Notes: generated by a model not told the origin, from the letters alone. A DNA stretch of 64,000 nucleotides from Flavobacterium caseinilyticum (GCF_004349085.1 NZ_SMFM01000005.1:1-64000); one strand, 5' to 3'. Counted from the stretch's first letter, positions 18,620 through 28,863 are shown. Translations and numbers: made by a program.

Positions 18620-18660
18620 ATAAAACCCTTTCAAATTTTATTTTGAAAGGGTTCTTTTTA
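18620..18660. terminator. glmM terminator
   Basis: AAACCCTTTCAAA and TTTTGAAAGGGTT form a stem followed by T-rich sequence, between the minus-strand glmM stop and the next minus-strand gene. Confidence 0.7.
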
Positions 18661-18675
18661 TAGATAATTGCGGAA

Positions 18676-20064
18676 TTAAATTCCGGCAATTGCTTTTATT
18701 TCGTCTATGATTCGAAGTGCCAAAGCATCTGCCTTTTCTTGTGTAGAAGCTTCGGTATAAATACGAATAATTGGCTCGGTATTCGATTTTCTTAGGTGAA
18801 CCCAATTTTCAGCAAAGTCAATCTTCACACCGTCAATGGTTGTAATATCTTCATTTTTGTATTTTTCCGTCATCGCAACAAGAATGGCATCCACATCAAT
18901 TTGTGGCGTCAATTCTATTTTATTTTTGCTCATGTAATATTCCGGATACGATGCACGCAAAGCCGAAACTGTCATTTTTTTGTTGGCCAAATGCGTTAAA
19001 AACAACGCTACTCCCACCAAACTATCACGTCCGTAATGCAATTCCGGATAAATGATTCCGCCGTTTCCTTCACCACCAATTACGGCATTGTTCTTTTTCA
19101 TTAATTCCACTACATTCACCTCACCTACTGCGCTGGCTTCATAGCTTCCGTTATGACTATTAGTCACATCACGCAGCGCACGGGAAGACGACATATTCGA
19201 AACCGTATTTCCTGGTGTTTTACTCAAAACATAATCAGCGCAAGCCACCAAAGTATATTCTTCACCAAACATTTCTCCGTCTTCACAAATGAAAGCCAAG
19301 CGATCTACATCAGGATCAACCACAATTCCTAAATCAGCTTTTTCTTTGACAACCAACTCTGAAATATCAGTCAAATGTTCTTTCAACGGTTCCGGATTAT
19401 GAGGAAAATGTCCGTTTGGTTCACAGTATAATTCTACCACTTCAACGCCCATTAATTCTAATAATCTTGGAATAATAATTCCACCTGAAGAATTGACACC
19501 ATCCACAACCACTTTAAATTTGGCTGCTTTTACGGCTTCAACGTCTACCAAAGGCAGATTTAGTACTTCATCAATATGAATATCCATGTAGGCATCGTTG
19601 ATCATAATAACTCCTAAATCATCAACATCCGAAAAAACGAAGGCTTCAGCCTCAGCAATTTCAAGAATTTTTAGTCCTTCTTCGCCATTCAGGAATTCTC
19701 CTTTTTCATTCAATAATTTCAATGCATTCCATTGTTTTGGATTGTGGGAAGCCGTAAGGATAATTCCGCCTTCGGCTTTTTCAAGAGGAACAGCAACTTC
19801 AACCGTTGGCGTTGTTGAAAGACCCAAATCAATCACGTCAATTCCTAAACCAATCAAAGTGTTTACCACCAGATTGTGAATCATTGGTCCCGAAATACGG
19901 GCGTCACGACCTACCACAACAGTGATTTTTTCTTTTCCAATATATTTTTTCAACCAAGTTCCATATGCCGAAGCAAATTTAACGGCATCAACCGGAGTAA
20001 GATTATCTCCTACTTTTCCTCCAATAGTTCCTCGAATTCCTGATATTGATTTTATTAAAGTCAT
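18676..20064 (-). CDS. glmM: phosphoglucosamine mutase
   Basis: 462 residues of the alpha-D-phosphohexomutase family. The phosphoserine is Ser106 in TASHNPKQWNALK. The metal-binding loop is DPDVDRL, the sugar loop EGNGGI, and the C-terminal phosphate loop contains R-K-S-N-T-E-P. It converts glucosamine-6-phosphate to glucosamine-1-phosphate for peptidoglycan and LPS precursors. Cytosolic. The Q-W-N-A-L-K variant after the phosphoserine favours glmM over phosphomannomutase, as does the single-copy context; other phosphohexomutases remain possible. Confidence 0.87.
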   Translation of the reverse strand: MTLIKSISGIRGTIGGKVGDNLTPVDAVKFASAYGTWLKKYIGKEKITVVVGRDARISGPMIHNLVVNTLIGLGIDVIDLGLSTTPTVEVAVPLEKAEGGIILTASHNPKQWNALKLLNEKGEFLNGEEGLKILEIAEAEAFVFSDVDDLGVIMINDAYMDIHIDEVLNLPLVDVEAVKAAKFKVVVDGVNSSGGIIIPRLLELMGVEVVELYCEPNGHFPHNPEPLKEHLTDISELVVKEKADLGIVVDPDVDRLAFICEDGEMFGEEYTLVACADYVLSKTPGNTVSNMSSSRALRDVTNSHNGSYEASAVGEVNVVELMKKNNAVIGGEGNGGIIYPELHYGRDSLVGVALFLTHLANKKMTVSALRASYPEYYMSKNKIELTPQIDVDAILVAMTEKYKNEDITTIDGVKIDFAENWVHLRKSNTEPIIRIYTEASTQEKADALALRIIDEIKAIAGI

Positions 20065-20183
20065 TGATTATTATTTTATTTTTTGAATTGTGAATTTTAA
20101 ATTGCAGACAAATATAAAAAAGTTGTAAGTTGTAAAGAGCCAAAGCAACAAAGTTTTTTAAATAACAGTAAATTTTCAAAGTA

Positions 20184-20213
20184 TTGATTGAACTTTGAAA
20201 CTTTGTATCTTTG
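20184..20213 (+). promoter_or_regulatory. promoter for the acyl carrier protein phosphodiesterase gene
   Basis: TTG (20184-20186), 19 bp and TATCTTTG (20206-20213) match the Bacteroidetes consensus exactly, 50 nt upstream of the ATG at 20264. Confidence 0.65.
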
Positions 20214-20263
20214 ACTAAGCCATTTGGCAGACAGACGAAATAAACGCTGCAACTTAAAAAAAA

Positions 20264-20848
20264 ATGAATTTCTTAGCACACATTTATCTATCGGGGGATC
20301 ACGAATTAATCAAAATTGGCAATTTCATGGCTGATGGAATTCGCGGGAAACACTTTGAAACCTATCCAATAGAAATTCAAAAAGGAATTATTCTGCATCG
20401 TGCTATTGACACTTTTACCGATGCACATCCGATATTTAGGAAAAGTACTAAAAAATTGCATGAAAAATACCATCATTATGCGGGTGTGATTGTTGATGTT
20501 TTTTATGATCATTTTTTGGCTAAAAACTGGAGTACATATTCACAGGAAAAGCTGGAGGATTTTATCGAACGATTTTATCAATCCTTACACGATAACCACA
20601 TTAATCTTTCGGAAAGAACCAAGCAAATAATGCCCTACATGATTCAGCACAATTGGTTAGTCAGTTATCAAACAGTCGAAGGAATTAACCGGATATTAAC
20701 GCAAATGGATCAGCGAACCAAAAACGAATCTAAAATGCGGTTTGCTACCAATGAACTTTCAGAATTTTATTCGGAATTTGAAGATGAATTCACGAATTTC
20801 TTTCAAGAATTAATCCTATTTTCGAATACTAAAATAACTACTTTATGA
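20264..20848 (+). CDS. acyl carrier protein phosphodiesterase (AcpH-like)
   Basis: 194 residues. The N terminus MNFLAHIYLSGD, followed by GNFMADGIRG and later HRAIDTFTDAHP and DVFYDHFLAKNW, are the hallmark histidine/aspartate motifs of ACP phosphodiesterase. This is an HD-related metal enzyme that removes the phosphopantetheine group from holo-ACP. Cytosolic. It precedes ggt by 66 nt on the same strand. Identification by family is firm; in vivo role in ACP turnover is known only for relatives. Confidence 0.88.
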   Translation: MNFLAHIYLSGDHELIKIGNFMADGIRGKHFETYPIEIQKGIILHRAIDTFTDAHPIFRKSTKKLHEKYHHYAGVIVDVFYDHFLAKNWSTYSQEKLEDFIERFYQSLHDNHINLSERTKQIMPYMIQHNWLVSYQTVEGINRILTQMDQRTKNESKMRFATNELSEFYSEFEDEFTNFFQELILFSNTKITTL

Positions 20849-20914
20849 AAAAAGGCTTTTTGTAAGGTTTTTGTTCCTTAAAATTCTATTCAAATATTAA
20901 TTTATAGTATAAAA

Positions 20915-22600
20915 ATGAAAAAAATTATTATTCTATTGAGTGTTTTGTCTCTTGGTTGTAAAACCCAAAATAATATGGTTCAGCCCACAGGATTGGTTGC
21001 TAATGCAGCAATGGTAGTTTCGGCAAGGGAAGAAGCTTCAAAAATTGGAGTTGAAATCATGAGAAGAGGCGGTAATGCTTTTGATGCAATGGTTGCAACC
21101 GAATTGGCTTTGGCTGTAGCCTATCCGTTTGCAGGGAATATTGGCGGCGGCGGTTTTATGGTGTACCGAAAAGCAAACGGCGAAATTGGATCATTGGATT
21201 ACCGCGAAAAAGCGCCATTAGCAGCAACAAAAGATATGTTTCTTGACGAAAATGGAAATGTTATTAAAGGAAAAAGCACCGAATCTCCCCTTGCAATTGG
21301 AATTCCGGGAACTGTTGCAGGTGTTTTTGCAGTACATGAAAAATTAGGTTCATTACCCATTGAAGAAATTCTAAAACCTGTAATTGAATTGGCTGAAAGA
21401 GGTGTCGTTGTTACAAAAAAACAAGAAAACCGATTAAATGATTACCGAGACAAAATCATTAAAGTAAATGGTGACAAAACACTATTTGCAACCGCTTTCA
21501 AAGAAAATGATATTATAAAATATCCTGCGCTGGCTGCTACATTGAAAAGGATTTCAAAAAATGGCAGAGATGAATTTTATAAAGGCGAAACAGCTAAAAT
21601 ATTAGTGAATTACCTTCAGGAAAAAGGAGCAATAATCACTTTGGAAGATTTGGATAAATACGAAGCTAAATGGAGAACACCACTGATTTTTGATTATAAG
21701 GATTTAAAAGTGATTTCTATGGCTCCACCCAGCAGTGGCGGAATTTGTCTTGCCCAAATATTTAAAATGGCTGAACCCTTCGATTTAGCAAAAATGGGAC
21801 ATAATTCAACAGAAGCGATTCAGGTAATTGTTGAAGCCGAAAGAAGAGCGTATGCAGACAGAAGTTATTTTCTGGGTGATCCGGATTTTGTAAAAACACC
21901 TTTGAAGGAACTGACGTCAGATGACTATTTGAAGCAAAGAATGTCTAATTTTAGTTTTGAAAAAGCCACGTTGTCATCGGAAATGAAAGAAGGAAAAGTA
22001 ATGTATAATGAAAGCACCGAGACGACGCATTATTCAATTGTAGATCAATTTGGTAATGCCGTTTCGTCAACCACAACATTAAACGATGGGTATGGGTCCA
22101 AATATTATTGTGACGAATTGGGCTTTTTCCTAAACAACGAAATGGATGATTTCAGTTCCAAACCGGGTGAACCTAATCTGTTTGGATTAGTGGGAAATGA
22201 AGCCAACAGTATCGCGCCACAAAAACGAATGTTGAGTTCGATGACTCCAACTATCGTGGAGAAAAACGGAAAATTATTCATGGTGGTGGGTTCTCCGGGC
22301 GGTTCTACGATTATTACATCGGTATTGCAAACGATATTAAATGTATATGAATATAGTTTGAGTATGCAAGATGCTGTGAATGCACCCCGATTTCACCACC
22401 AATGGTTACCGGATTTAATCACTTTTGAACCTAATACATTCGACACTACAACCTTTGAAACCCTGAAATCAAAAGGATATCTTATCAATGAAAAAACGAA
22501 CCCTGTAATAGGAAAAGTGGATGCTATTTTGGTTTTACCAAATAAAAAACTCGAAGGTGGCGCTGATTTTAGAGGAGACGATAAAGCGGTTGGATTTTAG
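20915..22600 (+). CDS. ggt: gamma-glutamyltransferase
   Basis: 561 residues with a lipoprotein-type signal (LSLGC, Cys15), so it is probably anchored in the envelope. The autocatalytic and catalytic threonine is Thr371 in ETTHYSIVD. SSTTTLNDGYGS and the glycine-rich GSPGGSTI (C-terminal part) form the gamma-glutamyl pocket. The enzyme hydrolyses glutathione and transfers gamma-glutamyl groups in the periplasm. Length matches a precursor that splits into large and small subunits. Followed by a low-complexity stretch. Confidence 0.94.
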   Translation: MKKIIILLSVLSLGCKTQNNMVQPTGLVANAAMVVSAREEASKIGVEIMRRGGNAFDAMVATELALAVAYPFAGNIGGGGFMVYRKANGEIGSLDYREKAPLAATKDMFLDENGNVIKGKSTESPLAIGIPGTVAGVFAVHEKLGSLPIEEILKPVIELAERGVVVTKKQENRLNDYRDKIIKVNGDKTLFATAFKENDIIKYPALAATLKRISKNGRDEFYKGETAKILVNYLQEKGAIITLEDLDKYEAKWRTPLIFDYKDLKVISMAPPSSGGICLAQIFKMAEPFDLAKMGHNSTEAIQVIVEAERRAYADRSYFLGDPDFVKTPLKELTSDDYLKQRMSNFSFEKATLSSEMKEGKVMYNESTETTHYSIVDQFGNAVSSTTTLNDGYGSKYYCDELGFFLNNEMDDFSSKPGEPNLFGLVGNEANSIAPQKRMLSSMTPTIVEKNGKLFMVVGSPGGSTIITSVLQTILNVYEYSLSMQDAVNAPRFHHQWLPDLITFEPNTFDTTTFETLKSKGYLINEKTNPVIGKVDAILVLPNKKLEGGADFRGDDKAVGF

Positions 22601-22614
22601 CGTAGACGAGAGAC

Positions 22615-22800
22615 TTCAGAGAATAGAAAATAGAGAATAGAAAATAGAAAGTAGAAAATAGAACAAAGAGAATAGAAATTTAGGCAACTGATTTTATGAC
22701 GTTTTTGAATTTGATATTTAATTTTACTATTGTTATTGAATTTTGCCATCGCTATTGATTTTTAGACATTGCCATTGGATTTTGCCATTGAAATTGACCA
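22615..22800 (+). repeat. low-complexity and short tandem repeats
   Basis: The first part (about 22618-22677) repeats AGAATAGAAAATAG-like units. The second (about 22738-22800) repeats ATTTTGCCATTG-like units several times, just before the next start codon. No coding sense was seen. Confidence 0.6.
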
Positions 22801-22803
22801 TTT

Positions 22804-23472
22804 ATGAGCTTTATACTTGCCTTAGAAAACGCTTTTGCGGAAAACAAAAATCCTGAAAATGCTTTTGCGATGGCAAAATACATGAAGAATAAATTTCCTT
22901 TTTTTGGAATAAAAACCGAGGAACGCAGACGGATTTTCAAGAAGATTTGGAAAGAAAATAAAGCAGAAGTTTCAGCAAACGCAAGAGCAATTGCTTTAGA
23001 ACTACATTCAAAACCACAACGCGAGTTTCATTATTGTGCGATTGAAATTTTAATAAAAGAACTCAAAGGGAATTACAAAAAAGAGGACATTCTGCTTATT
23101 GAAAAACTTATTCTGAACAATTCTTGGTGGGACAGCGCAGATACTATTGCAAAGAACATTTTGGGTGGCTATTTATTGCAATTCCCATCGGAAACCAAAA
23201 ATGTAATGGAACGTTTTTCAAATTCAGAGAATATGTGGTTGAACCGAAGCGCTATTTTATTTCAATTGGGCTACAAACAAAAAACGAATGCTGATTTATT
23301 ATTTTCTGAATGCTTAAAAAAATCTCATTCAAAGAAATTTTTTGTACAGAAAGCTATTGGCTGGGCGCTAAGGGAATATGCAAAATCAAATCCAGAAGCC
23401 GTTAAAGAATTTGTGAAAACCGGTAATTTAAAACCATTAAGCACAAAAGAAGCGTTGAAAAATATGTGTTAG
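22804..23472 (+). CDS. DNA alkylation repair protein (AlkD-like)
   Basis: 222 residues, all helical in character. The opening MSFILALENAFAENKNPENA and the segments F-F-G-I-K-T-E-E-R-R, NSWWDSADTIAKN and FVQKAIGWALREYAK match the AlkD HEAT-repeat glycosylase family. The WWDS-D region holds the aspartate implicated in excision of N3- and N7-alkyl purines. Cytosolic, monocistronic. Substrate scope unproven. Confidence 0.9.
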   Translation: MSFILALENAFAENKNPENAFAMAKYMKNKFPFFGIKTEERRRIFKKIWKENKAEVSANARAIALELHSKPQREFHYCAIEILIKELKGNYKKEDILLIEKLILNNSWWDSADTIAKNILGGYLLQFPSETKNVMERFSNSENMWLNRSAILFQLGYKQKTNADLLFSECLKKSHSKKFFVQKAIGWALREYAKSNPEAVKEFVKTGNLKPLSTKEALKNMC

Positions 23473-23485
23473 GATAAAATAATAG

Positions 23486-23493
23486 TAGTTTTG
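23486..23493 (+). promoter_or_regulatory. promoter -7 element for the ClC channel gene
   Basis: TAGTTTTG matches TAnnTTTG. The GTG at 23493, which would be an early start, overlaps this box, so the ATG at 23514 is the likely start. Confidence 0.55.
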
Positions 23494-23513
23494 TGTCCCT
23501 TTTAAAAATCGTC

Positions 23514-25298
23514 ATGCTCAAAAAATATTTTTCAAAATTAGAAATCATAATAGCTTTTGCACAGTCCATGCTGACGCCAAAGCAGTTTATATTCTTATCA
23601 GCGGTTTTGGTTGGTATTTCTTCCGCTTTTGCTGTTATCGTCCTAAAAACTTTCGCACATTGGGTATTTTCTTTTGCTACTTATGTCAACGGTATTTTAA
23701 AATTAGGGTTTCTTAATAGTATTCTGCCTATAATTGGTATTTTACTGACTGTTTTAGTAGTCAAAAAAGTATTAGGAGGAACCATCCAAAAGGGAACTTC
23801 GCAAATTCTATATGCTGTTGCCAAAAAAGCAAGTATTATTCCAAAAAAACAGATGTATGCACAAATCGTAACCAGTTCATTAACAGTGGGTTTGGGAGGT
23901 TCAGCAGGTTTAGAAAGTCCGATTGTAATTACGGGAGCTGCTTTTGGTTCTAATTATGCCCAAAAGTATAAATTAAGTTATAAAGACCGAACCTTATTAA
24001 TAGGATGTGGAGTCGCAGCAGGAATTGCCGCTGCCTTTAATGCGCCTATTGCCGGAGTTTTATTTGCCATCGAAGTGCTGTTAGTTGATGTGAGTATTGC
24101 TGCATTTACTCCTATTATGATCGCCGCTGCAACAGGTGCTTTAGTTTCAGTAATTGCACTTGATGAGGAAATATTGCTTTCGTTTAAACAACAGCAGAGC
24201 TTTGATTATCATAACATTGCATACTATATTCTTTTAGGATTGTTCACAGGATTTATTTCGATTTATTATTCCCGAAATTTTCAGAAAGTAGAACATTTTT
24301 TTGCGAGACTTAAATTATCACCTTACAAAAAAGCGCTATTCGGTGCTTCGATTTTAGCAATCCTTATTTTCATTTTTCCAACGCTTTTTGGAGAAGGATA
24401 TGAAAGTATCAAAACATTATCTGAGAATGATCCCGGGAAATTACTGGAAAACACCTTGTTTAGCGGTTTTCGAGACAATAGTTGGGCTTTATTAGTATTT
24501 GTAGGTTTCACTATGATGCTGAAAGTTTTTGCAACTGGAATTACTCTGGGAAGTGGCGGAAACGGAGGTAATTTTGCTCCTTCCCTCTTTTTGGGATCTT
24601 ATGTTGGTTTCTTTTTCTCTAAATTTTTAAATCTGACAGGACTTACAAAATTACCGGTGAGTAATTTCACTTTGGTGGGAATGGCAGGAATCTTAAGTGG
24701 TTTGTTTCATGCGCCGTTGACTGCAATATTCTTAATAGCTGAAATTACAGGAGGCTACAACTTGATGATTCCACTTATGATTGTAGCTTCCATAAGTTTT
24801 GCAATTTCAAAACGTTTTGAAAAACATTCTATGGATGTTAAGAATTTAGCCAAAAAAGGCCATGCTTTTACGAGCAATAAAGACACCAATATCCTTTCGA
24901 CTTTAGAGACCACTTCCATAATTCAAACGGATTATTTGACGGTTTCCGCTGATGAAAATCTAGAGAGGCTGGTAGATTTAATTTCTCATTCCAATCAAGT
25001 TATATTTGCAGTCGTTGATACTGAAAAAAACTTATTGGGCATTGTTCATTTTAATGATATTCGAGAAATAATATTCAATTCGTACCGCGTAAAATATACT
25101 TTGGTCAGAGAAATAATGACAAACCCCGCAGAAATCATTTCTCCAGATGACAGCATGGAAACCGTTATGAATAAGTTTGAAAAATCGAAAAAAGTCTTTT
25201 TACCGGTTCTCCAAGAAGGGAAATATTACGGTTTTATTTCAAAATCTTTTGCGCTTGAAGCCTATCGAACTAAACTAAAATCGATGACGATTGAATAA
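23514..25298 (+). CDS. ClC-family chloride channel/antiporter with CBS domains
   Basis: 594 residues from the ATG at 23514. The membrane part (about 30-430) holds many hydrophobic helices and the ClC signatures: GSAGLESP (selectivity-filter loop), GVAAGIAAAFNAPIAGVLFA, and GSGGNGGNFAPSLF. A C-terminal cytosolic part has two CBS domains (about 455-590; V-R-E-I-M-T-N-P-A is typical). The protein moves chloride or exchanges it with protons. Glu in GLESP marks the gating position. Regulatory ligand for CBS is unknown. Confidence 0.93.
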   Translation: MLKKYFSKLEIIIAFAQSMLTPKQFIFLSAVLVGISSAFAVIVLKTFAHWVFSFATYVNGILKLGFLNSILPIIGILLTVLVVKKVLGGTIQKGTSQILYAVAKKASIIPKKQMYAQIVTSSLTVGLGGSAGLESPIVITGAAFGSNYAQKYKLSYKDRTLLIGCGVAAGIAAAFNAPIAGVLFAIEVLLVDVSIAAFTPIMIAAATGALVSVIALDEEILLSFKQQQSFDYHNIAYYILLGLFTGFISIYYSRNFQKVEHFFARLKLSPYKKALFGASILAILIFIFPTLFGEGYESIKTLSENDPGKLLENTLFSGFRDNSWALLVFVGFTMMLKVFATGITLGSGGNGGNFAPSLFLGSYVGFFFSKFLNLTGLTKLPVSNFTLVGMAGILSGLFHAPLTAIFLIAEITGGYNLMIPLMIVASISFAISKRFEKHSMDVKNLAKKGHAFTSNKDTNILSTLETTSIIQTDYLTVSADENLERLVDLISHSNQVIFAVVDTEKNLLGIVHFNDIREIIFNSYRVKYTLVREIMTNPAEIISPDDSMETVMNKFEKSKKVFLPVLQEGKYYGFISKSFALEAYRTKLKSMTIE

Positions 25299-25360
25299 TT
25301 TGCCAATTAGTTTTAACATAAACTTCTAAACTGTTACAACGAAAGACTAAATCAAAATGG

Positions 25361-25368
25361 TAACTTTG
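25361..25368 (+). promoter_or_regulatory. uvrA promoter -7 element
   Basis: TAACTTTG matches TAnnTTTG, 17 nt before the uvrA ATG. No strong -33 element was identified. Confidence 0.45.
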
Positions 25369-25384
25369 CTTTTTTGCAAAAATT

Positions 25385-28216
25385 ATGTTAGATAAAGACA
25401 ATACCATTGAAGTTCAAGGCGCTCGCGTTCACAACTTAAAAAACATAGATGTTTCCATTCCTCGTGAAAAACTGGTCGTAATTACCGGTCTTTCAGGATC
25501 CGGAAAATCCTCCTTAGCTTTTGATACTATTTATGCCGAAGGGCAACGCCGTTATGTGGAAACTTTCTCTGCGTATGCCAGGCAGTTTCTGGGTGGTTTG
25601 GAACGTCCCGATGTTGATAAAATTGACGGGCTTTCGCCTGTAATTGCCATCGAACAAAAAACAACCAGTAAAAGTCCGCGTTCCACAGTAGGAACTATAA
25701 CTGAAATATACGATTTTCTGCGTTTGTTGTATGCTCGTGGCGCTGATGCGTACAGCTATAATACCGGAGAAAAAATGGTTTCTTATTCTGATGAGCAAAT
25801 CAAAGATTTGATAATTCAGGATTTTACTGGAAAACGAATCAATATTTTGGCTCCTGTTATTCGTGCTCGGAAAGGACATTATGCGGAACTCTTTCAACAA
25901 ATTGCCAAGCAAGGTTTCCTTAAAGTTCGTGTAAACGGCGATGTACTGGATATAACTTTGGGCATGAAACTAGACCGTTACAAAACGCACGACATAGAAA
26001 TTGTTGTGGATCGAATGGTGATTGAAGACACTGCAGATAACGAAAAACGTTTGACCGAAAGTATAAATACAGCGATGCATCACGGTGAGAATGTATTGAT
26101 GGTTTTGGACCAAGACTCTAATGAAGTGCGTTTTTTTAGTAGAAATCTGATGTGTCCAAGTACTGGGATTTCCTATCAAAATCCAGAACCTAATTTATTC
26201 TCTTTCAATTCTCCAAAAGGTGCTTGTGATCATTGTAACGGCCTTGGAACGGTAAATGAAATCAACACTAAAAAGATTATCCCAAACCCGAAATTATCGA
26301 TAAAAGCAGGTGGCTTCGCTCCTTTGGGCGAATATAAATCTTCTTGGATTTTCAAACAATTGGAAATCATAGGTGAAAAATATGGTTTCAAATTAACAGA
26401 TGCAGTTAACACCATTCCTGATGAAGCGATGGAAATGATTTTGAACGGCGGAAAAGAAAAATTCACCATCAACTCCAAAGATCTTGGTGTTGCCCGAGAA
26501 TACAAAATTGACTTTGAAGGGATTTCACATTTCATCAAAAATCAGCATGACGAAAGCGGTTCTACCAGCATAAAACGTTGGGCAAAAGAATTTATGGACG
26601 AAATAAAATGTCCGGTTTGTGATGGTTCCCGCTTGAAAAAAGAAGCGATGTTCTTTAAAATCAATGAAAAAAATATTACTGAATTGTGCGATATGGACAT
26701 TTCGGATTTGACGGTTTGGTTTAATGATTTAGACAGCCATTTATCTGACAAACAAAAGCGTATTGCTACAGAAGTAATCAAAGAGATTAAAGATCGATTA
26801 AACTTTTTGATGAATGTAGGTTTAGATTATTTGGCTTTAAGCCGAAGCTCGAAATCACTTTCCGGTGGTGAAGCACAACGTATTCGTTTGGCAACTCAAA
26901 TTGGTTCGCAATTAGTTGGTGTTTTGTATATTCTGGATGAACCAAGTATCGGTTTACACCAAAGAGACAATGATAAATTGATTCATTCTCTCGAACAATT
27001 ACGTGATATCGGAAACTCTGTAATTGTAGTCGAGCACGATAAAGACATGATTGAACGTGCCGATTATGTAATTGATATTGGACCAAAAGCCGGAAAATAC
27101 GGAGGAGAAATCATCAGTAAAGGGACGCCTGCCGAAATTATGAAACATCATACCATTACAGCGATGTACATGAATGGTGAGTTGAAAATTGAAGTTCCAA
27201 AAAAACGTCGTGAGGGAAATGGGAAATTCCTAAAACTGACCGGAGCAACAGGAAATAACCTGAAAAATGTTTCGATAGAATTGCCTTTGGGTAAAATGAT
27301 TTGCGTAACGGGAGTTTCAGGAAGCGGAAAATCGACTTTAATTAATGAGACGCTCTACCCTATTTTGAACGCCTACTATTTTAATGGTGTCAAAAAACCG
27401 CAACCGTACAAAAAAATTGAAGGATTGGAACATATCGATAAAGTGATTGATATTGACCAAAGCCCGATCGGTAGAACGCCACGAAGTAATCCGGCAACTT
27501 ATACGGAAGTTTTTACAGAAATCAGAAACCTGTTTACGATGACTTCTGAGAGTATGATACGGGGTTACAAAGCAGGTCGATTTAGTTTTAATGTCAAAGG
27601 CGGACGTTGTGAAACCTGCGAAGGTTCGGGTGTGCGAACAATAGAGATGAACTTTTTACCAGACGTTTATGTAGAATGTGAAACCTGTCAAGGAAAGCGT
27701 TTTAACAGAGAAACACTGGAGATTCGGTACAAAGGTAAATCCATATCAGATGTTTTGAATATGACGGTTGATGAAGCAGTTCCGTTTTTTGAAATGATTC
27801 CGAAGATTTACAGAAAAGTCAAAACCATTCAGGATGTTGGCTTGGGTTATATTACACTTGGGCAACAAAGTACAACGCTTTCCGGTGGTGAAGCACAGCG
27901 TATTAAACTTGCGGGTGAATTATCTAAAAAAGATACAGGTAATACGTTTTATATCCTGGACGAACCTACAACAGGACTGCATTTTGAAGATATTAGAGTC
28001 TTGATGGAAGTGATTAACAAATTAGTAGATAAAGGAAATACAATCCTGATTATCGAACACAATATGGACGTGATTAAGCTGGCAGATTATATTATTGATA
28101 TTGGTCCTGAAGGTGGAAAAGGCGGCGGACAACTTATTGCGAAAGGAACTCCTGAAGAAATTATAAAAATTAAGAAGAGTTACACGGCGCAGTTTTTGAA
28201 AAAAGAGTTGACTTAA
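25385..28216 (+). CDS. uvrA: excinuclease ABC subunit A
   Basis: 943 residues. Two ABC ATPase modules are visible: Walker [10 protein letters not shown] (from residue 35) and GVSGSGKST in the second half, each with a downstream LSGGEAQRI signature and an LDEPS/LDEPT Walker B. Zinc-finger cysteine pairs ([30 protein letters not shown]) are present. UvrA dimers recognise bulky DNA damage and load UvrB. The coding sequence is intact, but its last codons adjoin a DUF559 cassette, and a second uvrA 3' end lies beyond that cassette, so the present 3' end may have been acquired. Confidence 0.97.
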   Translation: MLDKDNTIEVQGARVHNLKNIDVSIPREKLVVITGLSGSGKSSLAFDTIYAEGQRRYVETFSAYARQFLGGLERPDVDKIDGLSPVIAIEQKTTSKSPRSTVGTITEIYDFLRLLYARGADAYSYNTGEKMVSYSDEQIKDLIIQDFTGKRINILAPVIRARKGHYAELFQQIAKQGFLKVRVNGDVLDITLGMKLDRYKTHDIEIVVDRMVIEDTADNEKRLTESINTAMHHGENVLMVLDQDSNEVRFFSRNLMCPSTGISYQNPEPNLFSFNSPKGACDHCNGLGTVNEINTKKIIPNPKLSIKAGGFAPLGEYKSSWIFKQLEIIGEKYGFKLTDAVNTIPDEAMEMILNGGKEKFTINSKDLGVAREYKIDFEGISHFIKNQHDESGSTSIKRWAKEFMDEIKCPVCDGSRLKKEAMFFKINEKNITELCDMDISDLTVWFNDLDSHLSDKQKRIATEVIKEIKDRLNFLMNVGLDYLALSRSSKSLSGGEAQRIRLATQIGSQLVGVLYILDEPSIGLHQRDNDKLIHSLEQLRDIGNSVIVVEHDKDMIERADYVIDIGPKAGKYGGEIISKGTPAEIMKHHTITAMYMNGELKIEVPKKRREGNGKFLKLTGATGNNLKNVSIELPLGKMICVTGVSGSGKSTLINETLYPILNAYYFNGVKKPQPYKKIEGLEHIDKVIDIDQSPIGRTPRSNPATYTEVFTEIRNLFTMTSESMIRGYKAGRFSFNVKGGRCETCEGSGVRTIEMNFLPDVYVECETCQGKRFNRETLEIRYKGKSISDVLNMTVDEAVPFFEMIPKIYRKVKTIQDVGLGYITLGQQSTTLSGGEAQRIKLAGELSKKDTGNTFYILDEPTTGLHFEDIRVLMEVINKLVDKGNTILIIEHNMDVIKLADYIIDIGPEGGKGGGQLIAKGTPEEIIKIKKSYTAQFLKKELT

Positions 28217-28217
28217 A

Positions 28218-28260
28218 TTCCCCTCCTCTGGAGGGGTGCCCAGAGGGCGGGGTGGTTTTT
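28218..28260. repeat. left terminal inverted repeat of DUF559 cassette (REP-like)
   Basis: 43 bp that contain two small hairpins (CCCCTCC-tct-GGAGGGG and GCCC-aga-GGGC) and end GGGGTGGTTTTT. It matches the reverse complement of 28821-28863 at 37 of 43 positions and starts at the last base pair region of the uvrA stop. Confidence 0.85.
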
Positions 28261-28310
28261 ATATTCTTTTATTATCGCTACAATTGACATATTTTTGTAA
28301 ATTCAGCCTT

Positions 28311-28354
28311 AAAAAACCACCTCGCTATGAATGACACCCTTATAATTGAGGAGT
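28311..28354. repeat. degenerate internal copy of the cassette repeat
   Basis: It starts AAAAAACCACCTCGC and continues with CACCC and GAGGAG. It aligns, with one gap and roughly two-thirds identity, to the right inverted repeat in the same orientation. It lies just upstream of the nuclease start. Confidence 0.5.
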
Positions 28355-28367
28355 AAAACAAGGAGTT

Positions 28368-28808
28368 ATGGAAAACAATAGAGAAATAACCGCTCATATT
28401 TACACTCACCCTATTTATCGAAATTTCATTGAAAACTTACCCTACAACGCAAAACTAAAAGCACGTTCCCGAGCCTTGCGCAAAGCTGGTGTGCTATCAG
28501 AAGTGATTTTTTGGTTGCAAGTGCACAAAGGAATGTTTTGGAAAATAGATTTTGACAGACAAAGAATCATTGGTAACTTCATCGTAGATTTTTATATAAA
28601 AACCTTGGGATTAGTAGTCGAAATTGACGGTTCAAGTCATAATGACAAAGAAGAATACGACCAAAAAAGAGAGGATTATCTTATTTCTTTGGGTTTAAAG
28701 GTCTACAGAATCTCTGATTTAAGGGTGAAAAATGATTTGAGAAATGTGATGATGGAACTGGAGAAATATATTGTTTTAGAATATGGTGGTAAAGAGACTA
28801 GTATCTGA
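28368..28808 (+). CDS. DUF559 domain endonuclease (Vsr-like PD-(D/E)xK fold)
   Basis: 146 residues. The conserved core is IVDFY (Asp74), VVEIDGSSH (Glu85, Asp87, His91), a charged YDQKREDYL helix and LGLKVYRI. This is the pattern of DUF559 proteins, which belong to the very-short-patch-repair-like nuclease fold. The N-terminal 40 residues (R-S-R-A-L-R-K-A-G) are basic and may bind DNA. Cytosolic. It is the only gene inside the inverted-repeat cassette. Whether it nicks DNA at the repeats or at the uvrA end is untested. Confidence 0.85.
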   Translation: MENNREITAHIYTHPIYRNFIENLPYNAKLKARSRALRKAGVLSEVIFWLQVHKGMFWKIDFDRQRIIGNFIVDFYIKTLGLVVEIDGSSHNDKEEYDQKREDYLISLGLKVYRISDLRVKNDLRNVMMELEKYIVLEYGGKETSI

Positions 28809-28820
28809 AAATTTATACAG

Positions 28821-28863
28821 AAAATCCACCCCGCCCTTCGGGCACCCCTTCAAAAGAGGGGAA
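28821..28863. repeat. right terminal inverted repeat of DUF559 cassette
   Basis: 43 bp, reverse complement of the left repeat at 37 of 43 positions. uvrA-like coding sequence begins at once after its GAGGGGAA end. Confidence 0.85.

Larger units (their letters stand above)
28218..28863 (+). mobile_element. DUF559 nuclease cassette at uvrA 3' end
   Basis: Imperfect 43-bp inverted repeats bound one nuclease gene with its own promoter-like box (TATTTTTG, 28290-28297). Directly beyond the right repeat lies a diverged copy of the last 31 codons of uvrA. This layout implies insertion at the uvrA 3' end, with the resident end displaced. No transposase is present. Mobility is inferred from structure; target duplication was not found. 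Confidence 0.6.
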
